NCBI RefSeq assembly: GCF_023169945.1 | Contig: NZ_AP025591.1 | Span: 5,204,481 to 5,268,480 of the forward strand | Length of the DNA stretch: 64,000 nt | Reading direction: 5' to 3' | Source of the DNA: Anaeromyxobacter oryzae | GTDB taxonomy: Bacteria; Myxococcota; Myxococcia; Myxococcales; Anaeromyxobacteraceae | Shown: positions 55,220 to 64,000 of the stretch, piece after piece | Layout: every line of letters starts with the position of its first letter | Position numbering within the stretch: position 1 is the stretch's first letter | The notes under the pieces: model-generated | The model's input: only the letters and a program-made list of their open reading frames with translations | What the model was told of the DNA's origin: nothing | The model's database searches: none | Program-made: the position numbers and the translations under genes

Positions 55220-57862
55220 GTGGTGCGTCCCGTCGCCGCCGCGCTGGCGCTCGCGGCCGCGTGCTCCCCGTCGCGGCCCGCGCCGTCCGTCCGGCGTGTC
55301 GAGATCGCCCGCCGTCCCGGGACGGCGGGCCTCGAGCCCAGAGGCTTCGCCCGGCTCGGTGGCGCCGTGCTGTTCCAGGGCTCGACGCCGGCGGAGGGGC
55401 GGGAGCTCTGGCGCTCGGACGGCACGCCGGAGGGCACGACGCTCGTGCTCGACGCCATGCCGGGGACGGGGAGCTCCGATCCCACGGACGTGACCGTCGT
55501 CGGGGACCGCGCCTTCTTCCCCGCCAGCGACGGCCGGACTCGCCGGATCTGGGTCACCGACGGCACGAGCGCCGGGACGCGCCCGACCGCGCTCTTCCCG
55601 GAGTCGGACCGGCAGAGCACGGTATTCCTCGGCGCCGTCCCCGGGCGGCTCACCGTGACGACCTCCGAGCCCGAGGCGTCGGTCTGGAGCTCGGACGGGG
55701 CCGCGCCCGCGACGAAGCTCCTCGGGCGCGCCTGCCCGGGCCCGTGCGGCGTCGGCGCGGTGGTGCCGATCGACGACCGCCTCTTCGTGTCGCTGTTCTT
55801 CAAGTCGCGGCCGGGCGAGCTGTGGCGCGTGGACGGCTCCGGAGAGGCCGTCCTCGTCGGCACCCCGGTGCGCCGGCTCGTCGGGTGGAGCGGCGCGGGT
55901 GTCTTCTTCGCGCGCGACGACGAGGCGGGCGGCGTCTGGGTCGCGACCGGAACGGACGCTCGGCGCGTATCGGACGCGGACGTCCGCAACGGCCCCGCCG
56001 GCGACGCGGCGGCGCTCGGCGACGTCCTCCTGTTCCCCGCCGGCGGCGGCTCGATCGGCCGCGAAGCGTCGGAGCTGTGGCGGAGCGACGGGACCGCGGA
56101 GGGGACGCGCCGCGTCGCGGATCCCGTGCCCGCCCCGGGCACGCCGCGATTGCACGGGCTCGCGGCGGCGGGCGGGCGGGTGTTCTTCCTCGTCGACCCG
56201 GGAGGCACGGGGGCCGGCCCGCTCGCGCTCTGGGCGTCGGACGGCACGTCGGCGGGCACGGGCGCGCTCGCGACCGGCCTGCAGGACGTCCCCGCGCTCG
56301 TGCCGCTCGGGAGCGGCGTGGTCTTCCAGGCGCGCGCAGCGGACGGTGCGCTCGGGCTCTGGCGCAGCGACGGCACCGTCGCGGGCACGGCGGTCCTCGC
56401 CCCGCTCGCCGCGCCCATCGCGGCGCTCACCTCGGTCGGCGGCGGCGACGCGTGGTTCGCCGGTCCCGACGGCCAGCCGTGGCGGACCGACGGGACGTCG
56501 GCCGGGACGCGGCCGGTGGGCGTCGCGGCGGCGGCGCTCGGGGCCGAGCCGGCGGGCCTGACCGTGCTCGGCCAGCAGGTCCTGCTGACCGCGAACGACG
56601 GCGTGCACGGCTCCGAGCCCTGGCGGACCGACGGGACCGACGCCGGGACGCACCTCCTCGCGGACCTGTGGTCCGGCCCGGCCGGCGGCGAGCCGCGCGG
56701 GTACGCGGTATCCGGCGGGCGCGCGTGGTTCCTCGACGTGTCGGATCCCGCGCTCGCGGGGCAGGGGTACCCGACGTCGTCCGTCCGGCTCCACGCGACG
56801 GACGGGACGGAGGCCGGGACGGTGCTGCGGCGCGACGCGTTCCTCACGTCCGGCTGCATCGGCCCGCCCTGCGCGCCGGGACCCGTCACCGTCGGCGGCC
56901 GGGCGCTTTACGTCGTGCAGGATCCGCGAACGCTGGCGCCGCAGGTCTGGGCGGACGACGGGACGACCTCGGCGCCGGTCCCGGGCGGCGCGCTCGACCC
57001 GATCGCGTGGCCGGCGACGCTCGGCGACCGGCTCTTCTTCGTGAGCGGGGACGGCGTCTTCGCGACGCGCGGCGACGCGATCCGGCCCCTGCCGTTCCCG
57101 GCGCGGCCCGCCGCGCTCACCGCCGCGGCGGGCGCGCTCTACCTCGTCGGGGAGGCGGAGCCGGGCGTGGCCGGCCTGTTCCGGAGCGACGGCTCCGAGA
57201 CGGCGCCCGTGCTCGTGCGCCGCTTCCCGGATCCGCGCGGCTTCGCGTCGCTCGCGTCGCTCGCGGGAGCGGCGGGCCGCCTCTGGTTCAGCGTGGACCA
57301 GGCGGACACGGGGCCGGAGCCCTGGGTGAGCGACGGGACGGAGGCCGGGACCGTCCCGCTCGGCGATCTGCTCCCGGGGCCGGCGGGCTCGGCGCCGTCG
57401 GGCTTCGCCGCGATCGGCGCGCGCGTCGTCTTCTTCGCCGACGACGGCGCGCACGGGCGCGAGCCGTGGGTGACGGACGGCACCGCCGACGGCACGCACC
57501 TCCTCGCGGATCTGAACCCCGGACCGGCGCCCTCCGTCGCGCCGGACGCGCGGCTCGTCCCGGCGGGTCCGGACGGGCCGCTCTTCTTCGCGGCCTCGGA
57601 CGGCGCGAGCGGCGACGAGCTCTGGACGACCGACGGCTCCCGGGAGGGCACGCGGCGCGTGGTGGACCTCGCGCCGGGGGCACGCTCGTCGAGCCCGGCG
57701 GACCTGATCGTGCTCGGCGACACGCTGCTGCTCACGGCGGACCACCCGGAGACGGGGCGGCAGCTCGTCGTGGTGAGCATCCCCGGCGCGCGCGCCGGCC
57801 CGCTCCCGGCGCCGCCGGTGGCCGGCGCGCCGCCGAAACCTCCAGGCGCCACGGCCAGGTAG
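55220..57862 (+). CDS. ELWxxDGT-repeat lipoprotein
   Basis: The 880-residue protein starts at GTG with a lipoprotein signal (VRPVAAALALAAAC). I count about 16 copies of the ELWxxDGTxxGT motif, for example ELWRSDGTPEGT, ELWRSDGTAEGT, EPWRTDGTDAGTHLL, EPWVTDGTADGTHLL and ELWTTDGSREGT, spaced about 50 residues apart. Several central copies are degenerate. The repeats probably form beta-propellers, a family common in Myxococcota surface proteins. Function is unknown. It is 140 bases upstream of pgaB on the same strand. Confidence 0.85.
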   Translation: MVRPVAAALALAAACSPSRPAPSVRRVEIARRPGTAGLEPRGFARLGGAVLFQGSTPAEGRELWRSDGTPEGTTLVLDAMPGTGSSDPTDVTVVGDRAFFPASDGRTRRIWVTDGTSAGTRPTALFPESDRQSTVFLGAVPGRLTVTTSEPEASVWSSDGAAPATKLLGRACPGPCGVGAVVPIDDRLFVSLFFKSRPGELWRVDGSGEAVLVGTPVRRLVGWSGAGVFFARDDEAGGVWVATGTDARRVSDADVRNGPAGDAAALGDVLLFPAGGGSIGREASELWRSDGTAEGTRRVADPVPAPGTPRLHGLAAAGGRVFFLVDPGGTGAGPLALWASDGTSAGTGALATGLQDVPALVPLGSGVVFQARAADGALGLWRSDGTVAGTAVLAPLAAPIAALTSVGGGDAWFAGPDGQPWRTDGTSAGTRPVGVAAAALGAEPAGLTVLGQQVLLTANDGVHGSEPWRTDGTDAGTHLLADLWSGPAGGEPRGYAVSGGRAWFLDVSDPALAGQGYPTSSVRLHATDGTEAGTVLRRDAFLTSGCIGPPCAPGPVTVGGRALYVVQDPRTLAPQVWADDGTTSAPVPGGALDPIAWPATLGDRLFFVSGDGVFATRGDAIRPLPFPARPAALTAAAGALYLVGEAEPGVAGLFRSDGSETAPVLVRRFPDPRGFASLASLAGAAGRLWFSVDQADTGPEPWVSDGTEAGTVPLGDLLPGPAGSAPSGFAAIGARVVFFADDGAHGREPWVTDGTADGTHLLADLNPGPAPSVAPDARLVPAGPDGPLFFAASDGASGDELWTTDGSREGTRRVVDLAPGARSSSPADLIVLGDTLLLTADHPETGRQLVVVSIPGARAGPLPAPPVAGAPPKPPGATAR

Positions 57863-58002
57863 GAGCCCCGCGCCTTGACGCCGCCTCGATGTCGCGGCGA
57901 TCATGCGGCCGCCGCACGCGTCACCGTTCGCCCCGACGGCGGTGGGCATTCCGCACACGTCGCGGCGTCCACCGCGCTCAACCGACCGACGACCACACGC
58001 CG

Positions 58003-59970
58003 ATGAAGACGCGACTCGTGTCCCTGCTCTGGGCGCTGCTGCTCCTCGCTCCCGCGCCGCGCGCGAGCGCCGACACCGAGGAGGAGCTCACCGTCCTCAG
58101 CTATCACGAGGTCGCCGAGCGCGGCGAGGCGCTCGTCCCGCAGTACGCGGTGACCCCGACCAACTTCGTGCGGCAGATGGACTGGCTGCGGAACCACGGG
58201 TACCGCTTCGTCGGCGTGCGGGACCTGCTCGCGGCGCGCGAGGGCCGCGCGCCGCTCCCGCCGAAGGCCGTGCTCGTCACCTTCGACGATGGGTACCAGT
58301 CCGTGTACGACCACGCCTGGCCCGTCCTGAAGATGTTCCGCATCCCCGCCGTCATCAACGTCGTGGGCGGCTGGCTGGAAGAGAAGGGGAGGGTGAACTT
58401 CGACGGCAAGGAGCTGCCGCGCGGGAAGCTCCTGTCGTGGCCGGAGCTCCGCGAGATGAGCGAGAGCGGGCTCGTCGAGATCGGCAGCCACAGCTGCGAC
58501 CTCCACCGCGGCATCGTCGGCAACCCGCAGGGCAACCTGGAGCCGGCGGCGACGACCCGGAGGTACCTGCCGGATGAGAAGCGCTACGAGGACGAGGCGA
58601 CCTACCGCCGGCGCGTGGAGGCCGACCTCGAGCGCAACAACTCCCTCATCCGGCGCCACACCGGGAAGGCGCCCCGCGTGATCGCGTGGCCGTACGGCCG
58701 CTACAACGAGATCACGCGCGAGATCGCCGCGAAGCTCGGGATGCCAATCGGGCTCACGCTCGACGACGGCGCCAACGTGCACGAAACGCCGCTCTGGGCG
58801 CTGCGCCGGATCCTCGTCGAGAGCGGGATGGCGCTCTGGGACCTCGCGCGCGAGATCGCGATCCGGAACCAGAACCTCTCGGACAACGACCGTCCCCAGA
58901 AGATCATGCACGTGGATCTCGACTACGTGTACGACGCGGATCCCGCGCAGCAGGACCGGAACCTCGGCCACCTCCTCGACCGCATCGAGAAGATGGGGGT
59001 GAACACGGTCTACCTGCAGGCGTTCTCCGATCCGGACGGCAACGGCTCCGCGGACTCCGTCTACTTCCCGTGCCGGCGCCTCCCCATGCGCGCCGATCTG
59101 TTCAACCGCGCCGCGTGGCAGATCCGGACGCGGACGCAGGTGAAGCGGCTCTACGCCTGGATGCCGGCGCTGGCGTGGGAGCTGCCGGCGACGGACCCGG
59201 CCGCACACGACCGGGTGGAGACGGTGGCCGGCGATCACACCGACCGCGTGAACATGGGGTACCGCCGGCTCTCGCCGTTCTCGCCCCGTGCCCGCGAGGC
59301 GATCCGCGAGATCTACGAGGACCTCGCGCGCGCCGCGCCGTTCGAGGGGATCCTGTTCCACGACGACCTCACGCTGTCCGACTACGAGGACGCGAGCCCG
59401 TCCGCGCTCGCCACCTACCGGGCGTGGGGGCTGCCGGGATCCGTCGAGGAGATCCGGAAGAGCGACGACCTGCTCGGGCGCTGGACCATCTTCAAGATCA
59501 ACGCGCTCGACGACTTCGCCCTGGACCTCGCCGCGGTCGTGCGCCGGCAGCAGCCTGCGCTGCGCGTCGCGCGGAACCTCTACGCACGCGTGGCGCTGAA
59601 CCCGAAGGCGGAGGTCTGGTACTCGCAGTCGCTCGACAACTCCATCGCCCGGTACGACTTCACCGCGATCATGGCCATGCCGTACATGGAGAAGGCGCCG
59701 GATCAGGCGGCGTTCTTCCACGACCTGGTGCACGCGGTGGACTACCGCGACGCCATGAAGAAGGTCGTGTTCGAGCTGCAGACCGTGGACTGGCGGAACG
59801 ACAGCCGGCTCGTCCCGAGCGAGGAGCTCGCCGACACGATCCGGAGCCTCTACGGCATGGGCGTGGAGCACGTGGGCTTCTATCCCGACGCCCTCTTCCG
59901 CGATCATCCGTCCCCCCGCGTCCTCAAGCCGGCGCTGGACGCGAAGCCGAACGCGCCCGAGATGCGCTGA
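58003..59970 (+). CDS. pgaB: Poly-beta-1,6-N-acetylglucosamine N-deacetylase (PgaB)
   Basis: The 655-residue protein has a signal peptide (MKTRLVSLLWALLLLAPAPR), a CE4 deacetylase domain (LTVLSYHEV, VTFDDGYQSVYDHAWP, EIGSHSCDLHRGIVGNPQ with the metal-binding Asp and two His) and a C-terminal GH153 domain (MHVDLDYVYDADPAQQDRNL, VNTVYLQAFSDPDGNG, FEGILFHDDLTLSDYEDA). It partly deacetylates PNAG in the periplasm for export. There is no lipobox, so it may be soluble. The upstream open frame is antisense-like extension only. It leads pgaB-pgaC-pgaD. Confidence 0.94.
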   Translation: MKTRLVSLLWALLLLAPAPRASADTEEELTVLSYHEVAERGEALVPQYAVTPTNFVRQMDWLRNHGYRFVGVRDLLAAREGRAPLPPKAVLVTFDDGYQSVYDHAWPVLKMFRIPAVINVVGGWLEEKGRVNFDGKELPRGKLLSWPELREMSESGLVEIGSHSCDLHRGIVGNPQGNLEPAATTRRYLPDEKRYEDEATYRRRVEADLERNNSLIRRHTGKAPRVIAWPYGRYNEITREIAAKLGMPIGLTLDDGANVHETPLWALRRILVESGMALWDLAREIAIRNQNLSDNDRPQKIMHVDLDYVYDADPAQQDRNLGHLLDRIEKMGVNTVYLQAFSDPDGNGSADSVYFPCRRLPMRADLFNRAAWQIRTRTQVKRLYAWMPALAWELPATDPAAHDRVETVAGDHTDRVNMGYRRLSPFSPRAREAIREIYEDLARAAPFEGILFHDDLTLSDYEDASPSALATYRAWGLPGSVEEIRKSDDLLGRWTIFKINALDDFALDLAAVVRRQQPALRVARNLYARVALNPKAEVWYSQSLDNSIARYDFTAIMAMPYMEKAPDQAAFFHDLVHAVDYRDAMKKVVFELQTVDWRNDSRLVPSEELADTIRSLYGMGVEHVGFYPDALFRDHPSPRVLKPALDAKPNAPEMR

Positions 59971-59980
59971 GGACCGCCGC

Positions 59981-61249
59981 GTGATGGGACCCCCCGAGAC
60001 CACCGCGTGGCACGGCCTGCTGGCGTTCGTCTTCTACTACCCGCTGTTCATGTCGTTCCTGTGGATGACGGGGGCGGCGCTCTTCTGGTGGCGCTTCGAG
60101 CGCGGTGAGCCGGACTGGGACGGGCCGCGCGTCATCCCCGACACGCCGCCGGTGAGCATCCTGATCCCCTCGTACAACGAGGGCGAGAACGCGGAGGAGA
60201 CGGTCACCCACGCCCTCGCCCTCGACTACCCCGAGTTCGAGGTCATCGCGATCAACGACGGGAGCACGGACGACACGGGCGAGGTCCTGGAGCGCCTCGC
60301 CGCGCTGCACCCGCGGCTGCGGGTCGTCCACCTCGCGGAGAACCAGGGCAAGGCGATGGGCCTGCAGGCCGGGGCCCTGCTCGCGCGGCACGAGATCCTG
60401 ATCTGCATCGACGGCGACGCGCTGCTCGACCCGCACGCCGCGCGGTGGCTCGTGCGCCACTTCGTCGAGAGCCCGGACGTCGCCGCCGTGACGGGGAACC
60501 CGCGGATCCGCAACCGCTCGACCTTGCTCGGGCGCGTCCAGGTCGGCGAGTTCTCCTCCCTCGTCGGCATCATCAAGCGCGCGCAGCGGAGCTTCGGGCG
60601 GATCTTCACCGTGAGCGGGGTCATCACCGCGTTCCGGAAGTCCGCGGTGCACCACGTCGGCTACTGGAGCGCCGACATGCTCACCGAGGACATCGACATC
60701 ACCTGGAAGCTCCACCGCGCGGGCTGGGACGTGCGGTTCGAGCCCAACGCGCTCACCTGGATCCTCATGCCGGAGACGCTCCGCGGGCTCTGGAAGCAGC
60801 GGCTCCGGTGGGCGATGGGCGGCGCGCAGGTGCTGCTCAAGAACCTCGACGCTTGGCTCGTCCCGGGGGAGAGCTTCCTCTGGCCGCTGCTGCTCGAGAT
60901 GTGTGCCAGTGTGGTCTGGGCGTACACCATGCTGCTGCTGTCGGTGATGTGGGTGCTCGGTCTCGTTCTTCCACCCGGCACCCTTCCGGTGGTAGTTTCC
61001 CCGCTCAGCCCGCAGGGGGGCGGCCTGTTGCTCGGCGCCACCTGCCTGCTCCAGTTCGCGTTCAGTAGCTGGCTGGACAGCCGCTACGACCGCGGACTCG
61101 GGCGAAACCTGTTCTGGATGATCTGGTACCCGATCGCGTTCTGGGCCATCAACTGTGCTTCCACCGTCGTCGCATATCCGAAGGTCCTCCTGCGCAGCCG
61201 CGGCAAGCGCGCGCGCTGGATCAGCCCGGACCGCGGCATCCGTCCTTGA
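59981..61249 (+). CDS. pgaC: Poly-beta-1,6-N-acetylglucosamine synthase (PgaC)
   Basis: The 422-residue GT2 processive synthase has N- and C-terminal membrane helices and a cytoplasmic catalytic domain: ILIPSYNEGENAEETV, INDGSTDDTGEV, CIDGDALLDPHAA, TGNPRIRNRSTLLGRVQVGE, TEDIDITWKLH (general base Asp) and QRLRWAMGG (QxxRW). It polymerises UDP-GlcNAc. GAGGA stands seven bases before the GTG at 59981; an ATG follows at 59984. Activity in other species needs PgaD and c-di-GMP. Confidence 0.94.
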   Translation: MMGPPETTAWHGLLAFVFYYPLFMSFLWMTGAALFWWRFERGEPDWDGPRVIPDTPPVSILIPSYNEGENAEETVTHALALDYPEFEVIAINDGSTDDTGEVLERLAALHPRLRVVHLAENQGKAMGLQAGALLARHEILICIDGDALLDPHAARWLVRHFVESPDVAAVTGNPRIRNRSTLLGRVQVGEFSSLVGIIKRAQRSFGRIFTVSGVITAFRKSAVHHVGYWSADMLTEDIDITWKLHRAGWDVRFEPNALTWILMPETLRGLWKQRLRWAMGGAQVLLKNLDAWLVPGESFLWPLLLEMCASVVWAYTMLLLSVMWVLGLVLPPGTLPVVVSPLSPQGGGLLLGATCLLQFAFSSWLDSRYDRGLGRNLFWMIWYPIAFWAINCASTVVAYPKVLLRSRGKRARWISPDRGIRP

Positions 61250-61379
61250 ATACGCCCAGGCGCCGCGGAGTCCATCCACCGTGAACCCCGGTGAACGGAC
61301 GCCGTGCACGGATGGTGATCGTGGCTCGAGACCGGCGGAAGGTCCGCCCCTCGAAGCGACGACGGTCGAGCGCAAGAAC

Positions 61380-61844
61380 ATGAGCGGTCCATTGATCATC
61401 AACGCGCGTCACCGCCTCGCCTGGCACCAGCGCCTCGTGTCCGATGCCTCCACTGCGATGATGTGGGGCGGCTGGCTGTGGCTGTGGTCGCCCATCCTCA
61501 ACTCGTCTTCCTGGCTGGCGGACCTCGGCGCGCGATCGTTCCCGGTGGTGAACTCGCTGATGCTCGCCACCGCCGCGGGCGGCGGTGGGTTCCGGCGCTC
61601 CCTCTTCGCGCTCGTCGGGACGTCGGGCACGCTGATGGTGTGGAACCGGCTGCCGGCGCGCCGGCCGCGGGCGGGCGAGGCGCTGTCGGTCCGCGAGTAC
61701 GCCCGGCAGTTCCAGCTGCCGGTGCACGAGCTCCAGGCCGGGCGCCGGGCGGCGGTGTGCGTCGTGCATCACGACGCGAGCGGCCGGATCGTCCAGGTCG
61801 AGTGCCGCGAGCCGGAAGGCCGCGTCGAGGCGCTCGCGGGGTAG
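61380..61844 (+). CDS. pgaD: PgaD-like subunit of PNAG synthase
   Basis: The 154-residue protein begins MSGPLIINARHRLAWHQRLV and has two membrane helices (MMWGGWLWLWSPILNSSSWL and a segment near SLFALVGTSGTLMVWNRLPA). LIINARHRLAWHQR is close to the PgaD N-terminus. The C-terminal 60 residues hold LSVREYARQFQLPVHELQAG. With PgaC it forms the c-di-GMP-responsive synthase. The 130 bases upstream contain no gene. Confidence 0.82.
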   Translation: MSGPLIINARHRLAWHQRLVSDASTAMMWGGWLWLWSPILNSSSWLADLGARSFPVVNSLMLATAAGGGGFRRSLFALVGTSGTLMVWNRLPARRPRAGEALSVREYARQFQLPVHELQAGRRAAVCVVHHDASGRIVQVECREPEGRVEALAG

Positions 61845-62015
61845 GCGAGGGAGCGCGGAGCCAGGGTCGTCTGCCGGACGACGCTGCGCGTCACGCTCTC
61901 GCTAGCCTGTTGGCCGAGCCATGGACCGGCCACCCGGTCATACGCCCCCTCGCCGTGCTCGACCGGGGTGCGCGCTGGTGTCGCGTCGGTCGACTCTGTT
62001 ACGGTCCTGATCCGA

Positions 62016-64000
62016 ATGCGCCTGTTCGGGACGCCAGGAACGCGACTCGAGCGGCGACGGCTCGTCGACCGTGCGTGGCAGCGGTATGTCCAGGACGGCC
62101 TCGAGCCGGCCGGGATGAGCGAGGAGATCTCGAGCTCCTGGCGCCGCGCGCGCGAGTCCTACCAGATCGATCCGGCGATCAAGCGCCCCGAGCGCATCCT
62201 CCCCCCGGACGCCCTCGCCGAGCGGTGCGACGGGGACGCGGTGTTCGCGCTCGCCTCGCCCATCCTCCGCGACTTCGCCGGGCGCCTCGGGCTGACGGGG
62301 CACGTCCTCGCCTACTTCGACGGGGACGGCTGGATGCTCTCCATCGACGGCGACCGGCGCGTCGTCGACCTGGTCGAGGGCATCAACTTCCGTCCCGGCG
62401 CGAACTGGTCGGAGGAGTACGCGGGCACGAACGGCCCCGGGACCGCGCTCGCCTCGGGCAAGGCGATCGAGGTCTTCGCCTCGGAGCACTTCGTGGCGGC
62501 CTGGCAGCCGTGGAGCTGCGCCGCGGCGCCGGTCCGGCGGCTGAACCAGTCGGCGCCCGCCGCGGTCATCGACATCACCGGCCCGTGGGAGGTCCAGCGC
62601 CGCCAGGCGATCCTCGTCGCGAAGGCGATCGCGCGCGCCGTGGAGGAGCGCCTGCGCGCGGCCGTCTGCATCCGCGACGAGGTGGTGAAGTACGCGTTCC
62701 GGGCGGCGCACGAGTCGGGGGATGCGCTCGTCGCCGTCGACGCGCGAGGGCAGGTCATCGCCGCGAACGACGCCGCGACCCGTCGGCGGATCCTCGACGC
62801 GGGCGCGCTGCCAGCGGCCATCCGGGTCGCGCTGTCGCGCGCCGCGCGATCGCAGCTCCCGGCGGCGCCGGTGCGCGTCGAGCCCCCGGACGGTCCGGCG
62901 TTCATCACCTCGCCGGTCGAGTACGAGGGGTCGCGGGTCGGCACGATCGTTCGCATCCCGGCGCCCGCGAGCGCGCCGTCACGCGCGAGCCGGGCACGCA
63001 CCCGCCCGTCCGCGCGGTACGACCTCGGGCGGATCCTGGGGAGCTCGGCGCCGCTGCGGCGGGCCGTCGAGCTCGCGCGCACCGCGGCGCGGAACCAGCT
63101 GCCGGTCGTCCTGTCGGGAGAGTCGGGCACGGGCAAGGAGCTATTCGCGCAGGCCATCCACGCGGCGAGCGACCGCCAGGGTGGGCCGTTCGTGGCGGTG
63201 AACTGCGGGTCGATCCCGGCGCAGCTCGTCGAGGCGGAGCTGTTCGGGTACGAGTCCGGGACCTTCACCGGCGCGCGGCGGGAGGGGAACGCGGGGAAGT
63301 TCGAGGACGCCGACGGCGGGACCCTCTTCCTCGACGAGGTGAGCGAGCTCCCGCCGCAGGCCCAGACGGCGCTGCTGCGCGTCCTCCAGGAGAAGGAGGT
63401 CGTCCGCCTGGGCGGCAGCACGCCGATCGCCGTCGACGTCCGGATCGTCGCCGCGACGAACAAGCCGCTCGAGGAGGAGATCGCGGCCCGGCGGTTCCGG
63501 CGCGACCTCCACTACCGGCTGAACGTCCTCTCCATCGCCGTTCCGCCCCTCCGCGATCGCGGCGACGACGTGGAGCTCCTCGCGCAGGTGTTCCTGGCCG
63601 AGGCCGAGGGCGAGGTGAGCCGGCGCGGGCTCAGCCTCGGCGAGGACGCGATCGCCACGCTGAAGGCGCACCGCTGGCCGGGGAACGTCCGCGAGCTCCG
63701 GAACGTGATACTCCGCGCCGCCGCGGTCGCGCCGCGTCCCCGGATCACGGCGTCCGACCTCCTGCTCGACCGGGTCGAGCCCGACGCGCCAGCCGCGCCC
63801 GCGTCCCGCGGCGCGGGGGCGGAGCCCCCTGCAGACCGCGTGGTGGTCCGGCCGAGCGCACCGGACTCGCCGGGCGCGTCTCGCGGCACGCTCCGCGCGA
63901 CCGTGCTGCACTCGGAGCGGGAGGCGCTGCTCGCGGCGCTCGAGGCCTGCGCGTGGAACTACGCGCGCGCCGCGCAGCAGCTCGGCGTCTCGCGCATGAC
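62016..64000 (+). CDS. Sigma-54-dependent Fis-family activator (AcoR-like), 3' end outside window
   Basis: At least 661 codons are present from ATG 62016; the C-terminus is cut by the window. The N-terminus is AcoR-like (SEEISSSWRRARESYQIDPA) with a GAF sensor (PGANWSEEYAGTNGPGTALA). The AAA+ domain shows Walker A SGESGTGKELFAQ, the sigma-54 contact loop GYESGTFTGA, Walker B GGTLFLDEVSEL and RFRRDLHYRLNV. A Fis helix-turn-helix begins at the edge (NYARAAQQLGVSR). The usual GAFTGA loop reads GTFTGA (codons at 63258-63275). It probably drives a sigma-54 promoter beyond the window. Confidence 0.9.
   Translation, partial: MRLFGTPGTRLERRRLVDRAWQRYVQDGLEPAGMSEEISSSWRRARESYQIDPAIKRPERILPPDALAERCDGDAVFALASPILRDFAGRLGLTGHVLAYFDGDGWMLSIDGDRRVVDLVEGINFRPGANWSEEYAGTNGPGTALASGKAIEVFASEHFVAAWQPWSCAAAPVRRLNQSAPAAVIDITGPWEVQRRQAILVAKAIARAVEERLRAAVCIRDEVVKYAFRAAHESGDALVAVDARGQVIAANDAATRRRILDAGALPAAIRVALSRAARSQLPAAPVRVEPPDGPAFITSPVEYEGSRVGTIVRIPAPASAPSRASRARTRPSARYDLGRILGSSAPLRRAVELARTAARNQLPVVLSGESGTGKELFAQAIHAASDRQGGPFVAVNCGSIPAQLVEAELFGYESGTFTGARREGNAGKFEDADGGTLFLDEVSELPPQAQTALLRVLQEKEVVRLGGSTPIAVDVRIVAATNKPLEEEIAARRFRRDLHYRLNVLSIAVPPLRDRGDDVELLAQVFLAEAEGEVSRRGLSLGEDAIATLKAHRWPGNVRELRNVILRAAAVAPRPRITASDLLLDRVEPDAPAAPASRGAGAEPPADRVVVRPSAPDSPGASRGTLRATVLHSEREALLAALEACAWNYARAAQQLGVSRM

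Noticed and set aside
55022..57958. Minus-strand open frame of over 970 codons opposite the ELWxxDGT gene
   Set aside because: Its apparent repetitiveness mirrors the repeats of the plus-strand lipoprotein; no independent motif or start signal.
55261..58002. Upstream extension of the pgaB frame across the ELWxxDGT gene
   Set aside because: The frame happens to stay open, but this part is Arg/Gly-rich shadow; pgaB has its own ATG and signal peptide at 58003.

Overview
The window is chromosomal sequence of very high G+C, with codon third positions almost always G or C. Genes are densely packed in operons with many 4-base ATGA/GTGA overlaps. The complement is Gram-negative: outer-membrane barrel proteins, Wza/Wzc, lipoproteins, PgaB/C/D, alternative complex III, ELWxxDGT-repeat lipoprotein and a sigma-54 activator. 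This fits a deltaproteobacterial or Myxococcota-like (perhaps Anaeromyxobacter-like) organism, but no 16S or marker gene is present, so that is inference. I saw no rRNA, tRNA, CRISPR array or insertion sequence.

Layout. (1) 1-8.03 kb: the tail of a liv-type ABC importer (livM', livG, livF) runs without a break into a malonate decarboxylase operon (mdcA, mdcC, a fused mdcD-mdcE, mdcG, mdcB, mdcH). mdcG appears to carry a one-base frameshift at its start. (2) 8.1-16 kb: mixed metabolic genes: a PEP-mutase/isocitrate-lyase family enzyme, hydroxypyruvate isomerase, tartronate semialdehyde reductase, a DUF429 protein, an MFS exporter, a YkgJ-type Cys-cluster protein and an acyl-CoA synthetase. (3) 16-30.7 kb: small and envelope proteins: a 50-aa membrane peptide, a basic Lys/Arg/Ala protein beside a Kelch-gene remnant, Ig-like and metalloprotease-like lipoproteins, TrhA, an SnoaL-like protein, a TolB-like/M28 peptidase pair, a mercuric-reductase-like flavoenzyme, a YiiX-like protein, a LarA homologue and a large lipoprotein. 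(4) 31-38.9 kb: part of an exopolysaccharide locus: glycosyltransferase, WbpM/CapD-like dehydratase and Wzc on the + strand, facing an outer-membrane barrel and Wza on the - strand. (5) 39-42.8 kb: amtB-glnK, an RGG-rich protein and a histidine kinase.

(6) 43-52 kb, on the - strand: a complete alternative complex III operon (actABCDEF), headed by an outer-membrane monoheme cytochrome-porin fusion resembling Cyc2 and by a cupredoxin. Read in order, this could be an electron path from the cell surface through a periplasmic copper protein to the quinone-cytochrome oxidoreductase. It is the most interesting unit in the window. (7) 52.1-55.2 kb: a 33-bp tandem repeat, a small Cys/His protein, a SemiSWEET-like protein with a HAD phosphatase, and a GntR-LacI hybrid regulator whose promoter overlaps palindromes and may give a leaderless message. 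(8) 55.2-64 kb: an ELWxxDGT lipoprotein, then pgaB, pgaC and pgaD (poly-N-acetylglucosamine synthesis, with no pgaA), then a sigma-54-dependent AcoR-like activator cut by the window end.
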